18,580 nt of DNA from positions 1 to 18,580 of the forward strand of contig JAHHQT010000030.1 in NCBI GenBank assembly GCA_020026215.1. The letters are read 5' to 3'. The stretch comes from Muribaculaceae bacterium (lineage in GTDB: Bacteria > Bacteroidota > Bacteroidia > Bacteroidales > Muribaculaceae). The notes beneath the pieces are model-generated. The model saw only the letters and a list, made by a program, of their open reading frames with translations. It had not been told where the DNA came from and ran no database searches. Position numbers and translations under genes: made by a program. Shown here piece by piece: positions 1-7,223 of this stretch (within the stretch, counting starts at the first letter, position 1; each line of letters starts with the position of its first letter).

Positions 1-2
1 TA

Positions 3-50
3 ATTATCAATGATTTCAAAGAACTTTTTGAGATTTTAAGTGGACACTAA
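3..50 (+). mobile_element. Possible 3' end of an IS transposase gene and IS terminus (fragment)
   Basis: Frame 3 is open from the window edge and ends in TAA at 48-50, reading INDFKELFEILSGH at its C-terminus. The stretch GTGGACACTAATG at 41-53 resembles, from memory, the terminal repeats of Bacteroidota IS4-type elements in which the transposase frame runs into the end of the element. The fragment is only about 15 codons long and the element lies outside the window, so this is a weak call. It could equally be the tail of an ordinary gene. Confidence 0.3.
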
Positions 51-278
51 TGAGTTCGACACCTGAAATAATAAAAGGTTTAACTAAATTATTACAAATT
101 TAACGACTAAATTTAGCATTTGGTGTATTTCCTCGTTTAAAAAAAAGAATTTTAAATTTTATTATCAATTTTGAATTAATATGTTATCTTTGCCATAAGA
201 TAAGTTATACTTACATAAGCATTCAAACTTTTTTCCTTAATTTAAAGTGAGTGCCTTAAATTTAAGAAAAGAATTGAT
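51..278. other. AT-rich intergenic leader region
   Basis: No convincing ORF is seen on either strand. The region holds one -7 promoter motif at 185-192, listed separately. Nearer the first gene there is a 12-bp perfect palindrome, CTTAAATTTAAG, at 255-266, preceded by a near copy, CTTAATTTAAAG, at 236-247. These lie in the presumed 5' untranslated region. They may be a weak structure or simply AT-rich sequence. Confidence 0.5.
185..192 (+). promoter_or_regulatory. Bacteroidota -7 promoter element TATCTTTG
   Basis: TATCTTTG matches the Bacteroidota -7 consensus TAnnTTTG exactly and lies about 87 bases upstream of the first ATG at 279. A TTTG at 170-173 is too close to serve as the -33 element (the usual spacer is about 19-21 bases), so only the -7 half is supported. 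Confidence 0.5.
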
Positions 279-483
279 ATGAAGAAAAGCAATCCTATTC
301 ACATTGGTCGGTATCATTGCAGTCACCTGCCTGTCAGGACTTTTAGCAATGCGAACCATGAGCAACAAGCGCCATAAAATTGAAAGACAGAAGATTGAAT
401 CGCACGCAAAAAATTTAAAAAGCGAGACCGACACCTGTTGGGTTCAAACAAACAAGGAGAACAAAACGGTAGTCATCGATTAA
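279..483 (+). pseudogene. Small single-pass membrane protein, out of frame with its start codon
   Basis: A 66-codon open frame at 283-483 encodes a membrane segment (ILFTLVGIIAVTCLSGLLA) followed by a charged tail rich in Lys and Glu, ending in TVVID. It has no good start. The well-placed ATG at 279-281, preceded by an A-rich ribosome-binding region, reads ATG AAG AAA AGC in another frame and stops after about 32 codons. Dropping one A from the AAAA run at 285-288 gives MKKAILFTLVG, a typical N-terminal signal anchor, directly continuing into the open frame. A TGA at 280-282 closes the good frame just before codon 283. I see either a one-base insertion (mutation or assembly error), or use of a weak internal TTG at 304. 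The family is not recognised. It sits 60 bases upstream of the DUF6377-like gene and probably shares its transcript. Confidence 0.45.
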
Positions 484-543
484 TTTTTTTGTAGAATATG
501 CCTGTAAAACAAAGTCTGAGAATAACCTAAAAACGAAATCACT

Positions 544-2181
544 CTGAAAACTATATTTTATTATATTATTTTTCTGCTTGTCCTGACAAGCTGCTCTCAT
601 CAGTATAGTCCAGAAATCACTGCCGAACTGAGGGATTTCGACTATAGTCTTTCCATCAAAGCAGACATTGAAGCTGCCAAAGAAAGAGAAATCGACAGTA
701 TCAAGAGCGAACTAAATTCCTACACCGACATTTATGAACAATATCAGCGTATCAAGGATGTCTATCTGGCCTATCAAAGATACAACGCTGACTCTACTCG
801 ACGTTATGCCGAAATGAAATGGAATTTGGCGATTGCCGCCAAAGAAGACAGCCTTGCCCACGATGCGGCATTGGACATCATCACGCTAAACACCCTATCA
901 GGATTCCATACTGAGGCGGTTTTTCAATTGCACGATATCAACACGTCCTTGCTTGACAGAAATCAGTTGAAAAAATTCTACGAAGCTACCTCTATTTTCT
1001 ACAAATCCATGTGGGATGCCCACAAGAACGGCAAAAAAGGAGAACAATATTTCACCAGTCTTGTCAAGTCACGCATCGGTTACTTGTCGAACTCTGACTC
1101 CACCGATGTCAACCACTTGATAGAGAAAGTGCAACTCGCCTACCAAACTAAGCGAGACTCCACACTGTATCTCGACGAAGTGATCCACCGACTTTCCACC
1201 GACTCCAACTTGGATTACAACAGCCGTTCAATATTAGCCTACCTTATATATAATGGATATACCCAATTAAAGGACGAAAAGAAGGCGTTAATCTATTTGA
1301 TTCGCAGCGCAAAATACGACATCTATGCACCGGTGAGAGAACACAAACCTCTTTACGACCTGGCAGCCCGACTCTATGACATGGATGACATTGACCGTGC
1401 CTACCGATATATAGATATAGGTATGAGAGACTTATTCAAGACGAAAGTAAAAATCCAAATGCAATATGTGGAAGACCTTTTCCCAAGCATACTGAACGCT
1501 TACAATGAAAAGAAAGAGACGGACAACACGCGTATGCGCCACTTGTCAATCTGTATCACCGTAGCATTGGTATTAACCATTTTTGCCTACATCATGATGT
1601 TCCGTGCCAAGAGAAGAGAACATTTCGCAAAATCGGAAGTAATCAAAATCAATGAAGAACTGAACAAGACCAACGAGCGTCTGAACGAATTGAACAAGAT
1701 GATTTTGAAAGCCGACACTGTGAAAGACAACTACATTGCCCATTACCTCAATATGTCATTGTCCTATCTGAACCAAATGGACAAGTTCAGAAACATGCTG
1801 TTGAATGTGGCACACAACAAAACCAAGAGGGATGTTATCGAAATCTTGAAATCCCCGACAGCCATCAACAACGAATTGTCGGTGTTCTACGAAAATTTCG
1901 ACGAGGCTTTTCTTCACCTGTTCCCAAATTTTGTGAACGAGTTCAACGCTCTTCTTCAACCCGAAGCTCGTATCGAAATTGGAGAAGACAATCGGCTAAA
2001 CACAGAATTGAGAGTCTATGCACTGATACGTCTAGGCATTTCTGACTCTGCACGAATCGCTGAATTTTTGCGCCGTTCTGTATCAACTATCTACAATTAT
2101 CGTGTAAAACTGCGCAATTCTGCCCTTTCTGACAGGGACGATTTTGACAAACAAGTACAAAATATTGGTAGAATAAGCTAA
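544..2181 (+). CDS. DUF6377-like membrane-bound TPR/helix-turn-helix regulator
   Basis: This resembles the Bacteroidota DUF6377 family: a periplasmic helical (TPR-like) sensor part, one membrane segment, a cytoplasmic coiled coil, and a conserved C-terminal domain ending in a helix-turn-helix-like stretch. The frame is open from 526. Counted from CTG 544 (545 aa), a lipoprotein-type signal ends in LTSC at Cys17, helical repeats fill about 20-330, the membrane segment is at about 334-354, the coiled coil at about 360-385, and the HTH-like part (ISDSARIAEFLRRS, then STIYNYRVKLRN) lies near the C-terminus. The first ATG in frame is at 814 (455 aa). Starting there would remove the signal and some 70 conserved-looking residues, and would put a sensor domain without an export signal ahead of the membrane segment. 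No ATG, GTG or TTG occurs in frame before 814, so the real start is probably CTG 544, or a mutated ATG. A role as a membrane-spanning transcriptional regulator is inferred from the domain order. GH97 downstream is a possible target. Confidence 0.75.
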   Translation: MKTIFYYIIFLLVLTSCSHQYSPEITAELRDFDYSLSIKADIEAAKEREIDSIKSELNSYTDIYEQYQRIKDVYLAYQRYNADSTRRYAEMKWNLAIAAKEDSLAHDAALDIITLNTLSGFHTEAVFQLHDINTSLLDRNQLKKFYEATSIFYKSMWDAHKNGKKGEQYFTSLVKSRIGYLSNSDSTDVNHLIEKVQLAYQTKRDSTLYLDEVIHRLSTDSNLDYNSRSILAYLIYNGYTQLKDEKKALIYLIRSAKYDIYAPVREHKPLYDLAARLYDMDDIDRAYRYIDIGMRDLFKTKVKIQMQYVEDLFPSILNAYNEKKETDNTRMRHLSICITVALVLTIFAYIMMFRAKRREHFAKSEVIKINEELNKTNERLNELNKMILKADTVKDNYIAHYLNMSLSYLNQMDKFRNMLLNVAHNKTKRDVIEILKSPTAINNELSVFYENFDEAFLHLFPNFVNEFNALLQPEARIEIGEDNRLNTELRVYALIRLGISDSARIAEFLRRSVSTIYNYRVKLRNSALSDRDDFDKQVQNIGRIS

Positions 2182-2243
2182 AATCCACTACTATTTAACG
2201 TGTGCAAAAATCAAATATTCATTTAATAGCCAATATTATAGCA

Positions 2244-2292
2244 CTTACAACTCACTACTATTTTAGAAATAAAGTTGTAAGGGCCTTTTTTT
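2244..2292 (+). terminator. Intrinsic terminator after the DUF6377-like gene
   Basis: CTTACAACT (2244-2252) pairs with AGTTGTAAG (2273-2281) across a 20-base loop. GGCC and a run of seven T (2286-2292) follow. It lies 62 bases after the regulator's stop codon. The right arm also contains the TTG that may be the -33 element of the next promoter. Confidence 0.7.
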
Positions 2293-2305
2293 AGCTATAC
2301 TTTTG
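2275..2305 (+). promoter_or_regulatory. Promoter for a small RNA or the GH97 leader
   Basis: TACTTTTG at 2298-2305 matches the Bacteroidota -7 consensus TAnnTTTG exactly. A TTG at 2275-2277 sits 20 bases upstream, the normal spacing for the -33 element. The predicted start of transcription falls at about 2310-2314, at the first base pairs of the inverted repeat downstream. Confidence 0.6.
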
Positions 2306-2311
2306 AAAAAT

Positions 2312-2398
2312 CAAAAAGGGCACATAAAAATATACAAATGAATTTGAACTTATATTGCAATCTATAAAAACTTTATTTCAAGGAATGTGCCCTTTTTT
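2312..2398 (+). ncRNA. Candidate small RNA or transcription attenuator upstream of GH97
   Basis: A perfect 13-bp inverted repeat, AAAAAGGGCACAT (2313-2325) and ATGTGCCCTTTTT (2385-2397), encloses 59 AT-rich bases. The right arm runs directly into TTTTTT (2393-2398), the layout of an intrinsic terminator whose stem closes the 5' and 3' ends of an RNA of about 85-90 nt. An exact -7 promoter element stands immediately upstream. The transcript could end here as a small RNA, or could read through into the GH97 gene, whose start is 60 bases on, making this a leader with conditional termination. Short internal repeats such as CAAAT-GA-ATTTG lie inside the loop. I do not recognise it as a known RNA family. 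A miniature inverted-repeat element is the alternative, but no flanking target duplication is visible. Confidence 0.45.
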
Positions 2399-2411
2399 AT
2401 AAATTAATTAC

Positions 2412-2419
2412 TAACTTTA
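2412..2419 (+). promoter_or_regulatory. Weak -7-like element TAACTTTA before GH97
   Basis: TAACTTTA differs from TAnnTTTG at the last base and has no -33 element at the right distance. If used, transcription would begin near 2426, which fits translation from ATG 2458 and not from ATG 2428. It would give GH97 expression independent of the upstream terminator. Confidence 0.25.
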
Positions 2420-2457
2420 AACTTTTAATGCAATACAGTAAAAATCAAATTTATCTT

Positions 2458-4617
2458 ATGAAAAATCTCTTAACCTATTTGGTTTGCTTTGCGATAGGAA
2501 TCGCAAATCTGTCAGCAACAGAAGTCTTAAAGTCTCCCGATGGAAACCTCACCTTGATGTTCGACCTTGACATGGAAGGTAGTCCGGTTTACACATTATC
2601 CCTTAATGGAAAAACAGTAATCAATCCCAGCAAAATGGGCTTTGAATTGAAAAAAGGAAAGTCATTGACAAAAGATTTCCGCATTGTCGGCTCTTCTTAT
2701 TCTCAATTTGACGAAACATGGGAACCGGTTTGGGGCGAAACCAAAACAATCCGTAACTTTTATAATGAAATGGAAATCAACTTGGCTCAATTCGACGACC
2801 AAGGCAAAGACCGTAAAATGAATATCCGTTTCCGCCTATATAATGATGGCTTGGGATTCAGATATGAATGGCCGGAACAAAAAGATTTCACTTATTTCGT
2901 TATTAAAGAAGAACGTACACAATTCGCCATGACAGGCGACCACAAAGCCTATTGGATTCCTGGCGATTATGATACTCAAGAATACAACTACGGTATTTGC
3001 AAACTTTCTGAAATTCGTTCAGAAATGCCTAAATACTTGAATCCCACCAACGCATCTACCTCGGTATTCTCACCGACAGGTGTTCAAACTTCACTTCAAT
3101 TAAAAACCGACGACGGTATCTACTTGAACATCCACGAAGCTGCATGTATCAACTACCCGACCATGCACTTGAACTTGGACGACAAGAACTTGGTATTTGA
3201 ATCTTGGCTGACTCCCGATGCTCGTGGTGACAAGGGCTATATGATGGCTCCTTGCAATACTCCTTGGCGTACAGTAATGGCTGTGGACAATGCTTGCAAA
3301 GTATTGGACTCTAAATTGATTCTTAACCTCAACGAACCTTGCAAAATTGAAGATACATCATGGATTCACCCGACTAAATACATGGGTGTATGGTGGGAAA
3401 TGATTACAGGCAAGGGCTCTTGGGCTTATACCAACGCCAATGCTGTGGATTTGAACAGAATCGACTACAGCACAGCCGTTCCTAACGGAAAGCACAGCGC
3501 AAACAACGAAAATGTAAAGAAATATATCGATTTCGCAGCCAAACACGGTTTTGACCAACTATTGGTGGAAGGCTGGAATATCGGTTGGGAAGACTGGATT
3601 GGCTTTGAAAAGGACTATGTGTTCGATTTCGTCACTCCTTACCCAGACTTCGACATCGAAATGCTTAACAAATATGCACACGAAAAAGGCATTAAATTGA
3701 TGATGCACCATGAAACTTCAGGCTCACTTCGCAACTACGAACGCCACATGGAAAAAGCATATCAATTGATGAACAAATATGACTACGATGCAGTGAAAAG
3801 CGGTTATGTAGGCAACATCATCCCTCGTGGTGAATTCCACTACGGACAATGGGCCAACAACCACTATCTATATGCTGTTCAAGAAGCAGCCAAACATAAA
3901 ATTATGGTGAATGCACACGAGGCAACACGTCCTACAGGTCTTTGTAGAACTTACCCTAATTTGGTAGGCAATGAAAGCGCCCGCGGTACTGAATACCAAG
4001 CATTCGGCGGCACAATGCCTCACCACGTTACCATTCTACCATTTACCCGCTTGCAAGGTGGTCCGATGGACTACACCCCGGGTATTTTCCGCATGAACAT
4101 TTCATCATTCTCACCCGATAACAAATCAAAAGTGAATGCTACAATCTGTAACCAATTGGCTCTTTATGTAACCATGTACTCTCCATTGCAAATGGCAGCA
4201 GACCTTCCTGAGCACTACGAGCAATATATGGATGCATTCCAATTCATCAAAGATGTTGCTGTAGATTGGGACGACAGTAAATACTTAATGGCAGAACCAG
4301 GTGAATACATTGTTGCTGCCCGCAAAGAAAAAGGCAAAGACAACTGGTTTGTTGGCGGTGTAACGAATCAAGATGAAAGGACCCTGACAATTAATTTTAA
4401 TTTCTTAGATGGAAATCGCAAGTATGTAGCTACAATCTATACCGATGCGAAAGACACACATTACGCTACAAATCCTGAAAGCTATGTCGTATCTAAAGGT
4501 ATTGTCAAGTCTTCCGACATGGCAAAGATACGCATGGCTGCGGGTGGCGGTTTTGCAATCAGCTTGATTCCCGCTACAGATGCAGACAAAGGATTAAAAA
4601 GATTAAAAATCAAATAA
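2458..4617 (+). CDS. GH97 glycoside hydrolase, SusB-like inverting alpha-glucosidase
   Basis: This is a secreted or periplasmic alpha-glucoside hydrolase of family GH97 (719 aa from ATG 2458; SusB of Bacteroides thetaiotaomicron is 738 aa). ATG 2458 gives a clean signal peptide (MKNLLTYLVCFAIGIANLSA). The longer start at 2428 adds ten polar residues ahead of it and is less likely. From 2458, Glu419 (MMHHETSG), Glu488 (NAHEATRPTG), Glu506 (GNESARG) and Glu512 (RGTEY) match, with identical spacing, SusB Glu439, Glu508, Glu526 and Glu532. In that enzyme these serve as catalytic bases, calcium ligand and general acid. The residue replaced by a nucleophilic Asp in retaining GH97 alpha-galactosidases is here within AVKSGYVG, so an inverting mechanism is expected. 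The N-terminal beta-sandwich spans about 25-280, the TIM barrel about 290-600, and a C-terminal beta domain follows. Starch- or maltooligosaccharide-type substrates are inferred from the match to SusB. No susC/susD genes are in the window. Confidence 0.93.
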   Translation: MKNLLTYLVCFAIGIANLSATEVLKSPDGNLTLMFDLDMEGSPVYTLSLNGKTVINPSKMGFELKKGKSLTKDFRIVGSSYSQFDETWEPVWGETKTIRNFYNEMEINLAQFDDQGKDRKMNIRFRLYNDGLGFRYEWPEQKDFTYFVIKEERTQFAMTGDHKAYWIPGDYDTQEYNYGICKLSEIRSEMPKYLNPTNASTSVFSPTGVQTSLQLKTDDGIYLNIHEAACINYPTMHLNLDDKNLVFESWLTPDARGDKGYMMAPCNTPWRTVMAVDNACKVLDSKLILNLNEPCKIEDTSWIHPTKYMGVWWEMITGKGSWAYTNANAVDLNRIDYSTAVPNGKHSANNENVKKYIDFAAKHGFDQLLVEGWNIGWEDWIGFEKDYVFDFVTPYPDFDIEMLNKYAHEKGIKLMMHHETSGSLRNYERHMEKAYQLMNKYDYDAVKSGYVGNIIPRGEFHYGQWANNHYLYAVQEAAKHKIMVNAHEATRPTGLCRTYPNLVGNESARGTEYQAFGGTMPHHVTILPFTRLQGGPMDYTPGIFRMNISSFSPDNKSKVNATICNQLALYVTMYSPLQMAADLPEHYEQYMDAFQFIKDVAVDWDDSKYLMAEPGEYIVAARKEKGKDNWFVGGVTNQDERTLTINFNFLDGNRKYVATIYTDAKDTHYATNPESYVVSKGIVKSSDMAKIRMAAGGGFAISLIPATDADKGLKRLKIK

Positions 4618-4648
4618 TTACCTAACTATTAGTTATTTATCAAAACGG

Positions 4649-4681
4649 TAGAGGTAGCTGTTGAAGCCACCTCTATTTTTT
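4649..4681 (+). terminator. Intrinsic terminator after GH97
   Basis: TAGAGGT (4649-4655) pairs with ACCTCTA (4669-4675), extended inward by GC/GC after a mismatch. Six T (4676-4681) follow. It lies about 30 bases after the GH97 stop codon. Confidence 0.75.
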
Positions 4682-4723
4682 ATGTATATATCCATAATTT
4701 TCTCGTATGTGGCATTAATTCAT

Positions 4724-4731
4724 TACCTTTG
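4724..4731 (+). promoter_or_regulatory. Bacteroidota -7 promoter element TACCTTTG
   Basis: This is an exact TAnnTTTG match 19 bases before ATG 4751, giving a very short leader. No clear -33 element is seen 19-21 bases upstream. Confidence 0.6.
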
Positions 4732-4750
4732 TAAAAATTGAAATACAATT

Positions 4751-5335
4751 ATGGAAAATAAAGAACAGTTTTCAGAAACCGTATTGCTGATTGATGCGGC
4801 TTACTTGGAAAACGTAACCAAAGAAATAAAAATCATCTATGAGAAAAAGATGGGCAGAGAATTGAGTTTGATTAATCTGCTTGAACTGTTCACCAATCTT
4901 TCAGTCAGTTGCAACCTTGCTCCAAGCGACAACAATGTAGATGTGCTGTTGGTACACAGTACCAAACAGACCCACTTCTCTTATTGTTCCCCGGCATTAT
5001 TGAAAGCATCACACAACATGACCTACGCGAACGAACTGGGCAACTATTCCTCAGTCACCTTCACCGTTGACGAAAACGCCGATTTAAGCACCAAATATTT
5101 GGAGACTTTGCAGTCCATCTGCCAACGTCCCGAAATCCAACGCATCGGCATCGTGGGGGCAACCAACGAAACAATGGAAGCAATCACCCATATCATCGAA
5201 CAAACCGACGGCAAGGATTTCACCGTATTTGATTTGGTTAAAACCGAAGATGCAGGCACCTTCCGCATTGCTCCGATTTTGTTCCCTGTCATCGCAGCTT
5301 TGGGTGTAACTCCCGACGATTTGGCAAAGAAATAG
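4751..5335 (+). CDS. Uncharacterised Bacteroidales family protein (probably DUF6621)
   Basis: This is a 194-aa protein without signal peptide or membrane segment, so cytoplasmic. From memory it matches the Bacteroidales family catalogued as DUF6621, and I am only moderately sure of that label. The visible layout is a beta strand ending in Asp near the start (VLLIDAAYLENV), an acidic-flanked strand (NVDVLLVHS), and a strand-glycine-helix unit (IGIVGATNETMEAITHIIEQ) followed by another strand (FTVFDLV). This order is reminiscent of NYN/PIN-like nuclease folds, where conserved acidic residues bind metal. Here the acidic set looks incomplete (ATNE in place of the usual SxDxD), so activity is doubtful. 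The gene stands alone between its own -7 promoter element and a strong terminator, transcribed like its neighbours. No function should be assigned. Confidence 0.7.
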   Translation: MENKEQFSETVLLIDAAYLENVTKEIKIIYEKKMGRELSLINLLELFTNLSVSCNLAPSDNNVDVLLVHSTKQTHFSYCSPALLKASHNMTYANELGNYSSVTFTVDENADLSTKYLETLQSICQRPEIQRIGIVGATNETMEAITHIIEQTDGKDFTVFDLVKTEDAGTFRIAPILFPVIAALGVTPDDLAKK

Positions 5336-5360
5336 CAGAATTCCTTTTTCAAAATACAGT

Positions 5361-5396
5361 AAGGTTGTCTGATAGAAACATCGGGCAACCTTTTTT
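5361..5396 (+). terminator. Strong intrinsic terminator
   Basis: AAGGTTGTCTGAT (5361-5373) pairs over 13 bp, with two G-U wobbles, with ATCGGGCAACCTT (5380-5392) around a six-base loop AGAAAC. T-run 5391-5396. It ends the 194-aa gene's transcript, 25 bases after its stop codon. Confidence 0.85.
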
Positions 5397-5445
5397 ATAT
5401 TAGTTAATCTTTTCAAATGATGTACTGATTAATACAAAAAATTAG

Positions 5446-5453
5446 TAATTTTG
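5446..5453 (+). promoter_or_regulatory. Bacteroidota -7 promoter element TAATTTTG
   Basis: Exact TAnnTTTG match 23 bases before ATG 5477 and downstream of the preceding terminator. It probably drives the DUF2007-DUF3078 pair. Confidence 0.6.
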
Positions 5454-5476
5454 CGCAATTAAAAAAGATACTCGTT

Positions 5477-5722
5477 ATGGACAAGCCTGAAAGTCTTGTA
5501 AAGCTTGGCTCTTACCCCGATTCAATATCAGCACACATGATTAAGGGTGTATTGAGCACAAATGGTGTGGAATGCGTTCTATCCAACGACGTCATGTCAA
5601 ATATTATTCCTCTCCCTTCCATTTCATGGGGAGAAGTTTCAGTTTTCGTCTTTCAGAAAGACTTGGAATTAGCGAAAGAGATTTTAAATTCAGAGATTGT
5701 TGACAATCCTGAACAAGAATAG
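5477..5722 (+). CDS. DUF2007 family small protein
   Basis: This is an 81-aa cytoplasmic protein of the DUF2007 type (Pfam calls the family a putative signal-transducing protein). The pattern is a short strand (LVKLGSYPDSISAHM), a helix covering ISAHMIKGVLSTNG, a VECVLSND strand, then a WGEVSVFVFQKDLELAKEILNS ferredoxin-like second half. These proteins often occur as one small alpha/beta unit and their function is unknown. The gene is 17 bases upstream of the DUF3078 outer-membrane protein gene, in the same direction, and is very probably co-transcribed. That conserved-looking spacing hints at a shared pathway but does not show one. Confidence 0.8.
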   Translation: MDKPESLVKLGSYPDSISAHMIKGVLSTNGVECVLSNDVMSNIIPLPSISWGEVSVFVFQKDLELAKEILNSEIVDNPEQE

Positions 5723-5739
5723 AAAGAAAACAACAAAAA

Positions 5740-7200
5740 ATGAATAGATTTTTACTAATCCTTGCTTTTATCTGCACCTCATTTTTATCAGTTTTCGCCG
5801 ATGAAAAGGATATCGAATTAATTGATGACATTGAAGAAGCAGAACAATCTATCTTTGTTCCGACAGACTCCACTGCGGTAGAAACAGAATTGGACTTCCT
5901 TACAGAAAAGGACTCAACCGACATAGCTCTCGTTGACACCATTGTCCCTTTGGTGACAAAACCTGTCATGCCATTGCTTGCCATTGACAATTCCGAACGT
6001 TTGCTACATGAAGCCGATTCATTGAGCTACTACACGTTCAATGATCCTTATAAACACATGTTCCTGCCTATCGTGTTTGTGAAATATCACGAAGTAAAGG
6101 CTCCTACACTTGCCATCAATTCAATCACTGATACCATCCCGACAAATGATTTCAATCTGCCGAAGGAAGCTGAATGGTTGAACAAGGTATTGACAGATAC
6201 CAAATTCCAGAACTATCATATTAACCGCTTGATTGCCGAAGCACCATGGTTAATTCATTTGAACTTGGATATGCTTCCAGAACCTCCAAAACAATATGAG
6301 GTAAAACCGGACATCAGCAAGAATATTCTGGTAGTGGAAGAACGTAAGGTGGAACTTCCGGTAAAAGCTCCTAATACCAACATCAAGACCCGTCACTGGA
6401 TTCATAAATTTGATGCAGCTTTGCACTTCTCACAAGCCTACTTGTCAGAGAACTGGTACCAAGGCGGATCAAACAACTTAAACATGATTACCGACGTGTT
6501 GTACGACTTGAAACTCAACGAGGCGTTGCACCCGAACAAATTGTTCCAATTTACTGTACAGTATAAACTGGCAATGAATTCTGCACCTGACGACACATTG
6601 CGTAACTACAACATCAATGAAGACTTGTTCCAAGTCAATGCCAAATTCGGTTTGAAAGCGACCAAGAACTTCTATTACAGTATGGGTATGCAATTCCGTA
6701 CTCAGATATTGCAAAACTTTAAAACCAATACTCACGACATTTCAGCATCTTTCCTTACTCCTGCTGACTTGAATATCGGTGTCGGTATGACTTACGACAG
6801 AACTAACGAACGCAAAACCTTCTCTTTCAATGCGTCAGTTTCTCCTCTTTCATACAACATGAAGATATGCAGAGCCAACGACAAGATTGATCCTACGGGG
6901 TATGGCATCGAAGCAGGAAAGCACATCGGTCACGAGATAGGTTCGAGTGGTGAGTTCAAGTTGAACTGGGCACTTACCCCAAACATTATTTTCTCATCCA
7001 GACTGTTCGTCTTCTCCGACTACTCCTATTTGCAGGGCGACTTGGAAACAAAATTGGACTTCTCCATTAACAAGTTCTTGTCCACCCAAATCTTCGCACA
7101 CTTGCGCTACGATGATTCAGCCGACATCAACAGACACTGGAGATACTGGCAATTCAAAGAAGTGTTGAGTTTCGGATTGCAATACAAATTCAGAATGTAA
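5740..7200 (+). CDS. DUF3078-type outer-membrane beta-barrel protein
   Basis: The 486-aa protein has a clear signal peptide (FLLILAFICTSFLSVFA, cleaved near Ala20) and an acidic, probably disordered N-terminal part to about residue 70. A linker follows, then a C-terminal half of alternating aromatic strands typical of an outer-membrane barrel. The DUF3078 hallmarks are ALHFSQAYLSENWYQGGSNN (about 228-247), the long barrel with DLFQVNAKFGLKA and FYYSMGMQFRTQ, and a C-terminal strand ending in LQYKFRM, close to the usual terminal aromatic signature for barrel assembly. The family is common in Bacteroidota and its function is not established. It is the last gene of the DUF2007-DUF3078 pair and is followed 23 bases later by a GC-rich terminator. 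Confidence 0.8.
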   Translation: MNRFLLILAFICTSFLSVFADEKDIELIDDIEEAEQSIFVPTDSTAVETELDFLTEKDSTDIALVDTIVPLVTKPVMPLLAIDNSERLLHEADSLSYYTFNDPYKHMFLPIVFVKYHEVKAPTLAINSITDTIPTNDFNLPKEAEWLNKVLTDTKFQNYHINRLIAEAPWLIHLNLDMLPEPPKQYEVKPDISKNILVVEERKVELPVKAPNTNIKTRHWIHKFDAALHFSQAYLSENWYQGGSNNLNMITDVLYDLKLNEALHPNKLFQFTVQYKLAMNSAPDDTLRNYNINEDLFQVNAKFGLKATKNFYYSMGMQFRTQILQNFKTNTHDISASFLTPADLNIGVGMTYDRTNERKTFSFNASVSPLSYNMKICRANDKIDPTGYGIEAGKHIGHEIGSSGEFKLNWALTPNIIFSSRLFVFSDYSYLQGDLETKLDFSINKFLSTQIFAHLRYDDSADINRHWRYWQFKEVLSFGLQYKFRM

Positions 7201-7223
7201 ATTCCATTATATAAAAAATTAAG

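Noticed and set aside
237..600. Minus-strand ORFs of 61-65 codons near the left edge
   Set aside because: They are antisense to the small membrane-protein frame and the regulator's signal sequence, with no supporting promoter or family signal.
2313..2397. Miniature inverted-repeat transposable element reading of the 13-bp repeat
   Set aside because: No target-site duplication flanks it, only one copy is seen in the window, and its promoter and terminator placement fits an RNA unit better.
2428..2457. ATG 2428 as the GH97 start
   Set aside because: It adds ten polar residues before a clean signal peptide starting at ATG 2458, and a possible -7 element at 2412-2419 would leave almost no leader for it.
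5044..5416. Two minus-strand ORFs of about 110 codons opposite the 194-aa gene
   Set aside because: They overlap each other and the plus-strand gene, read through the terminator hairpin, and have no recognisable domains or minus-strand promoter.
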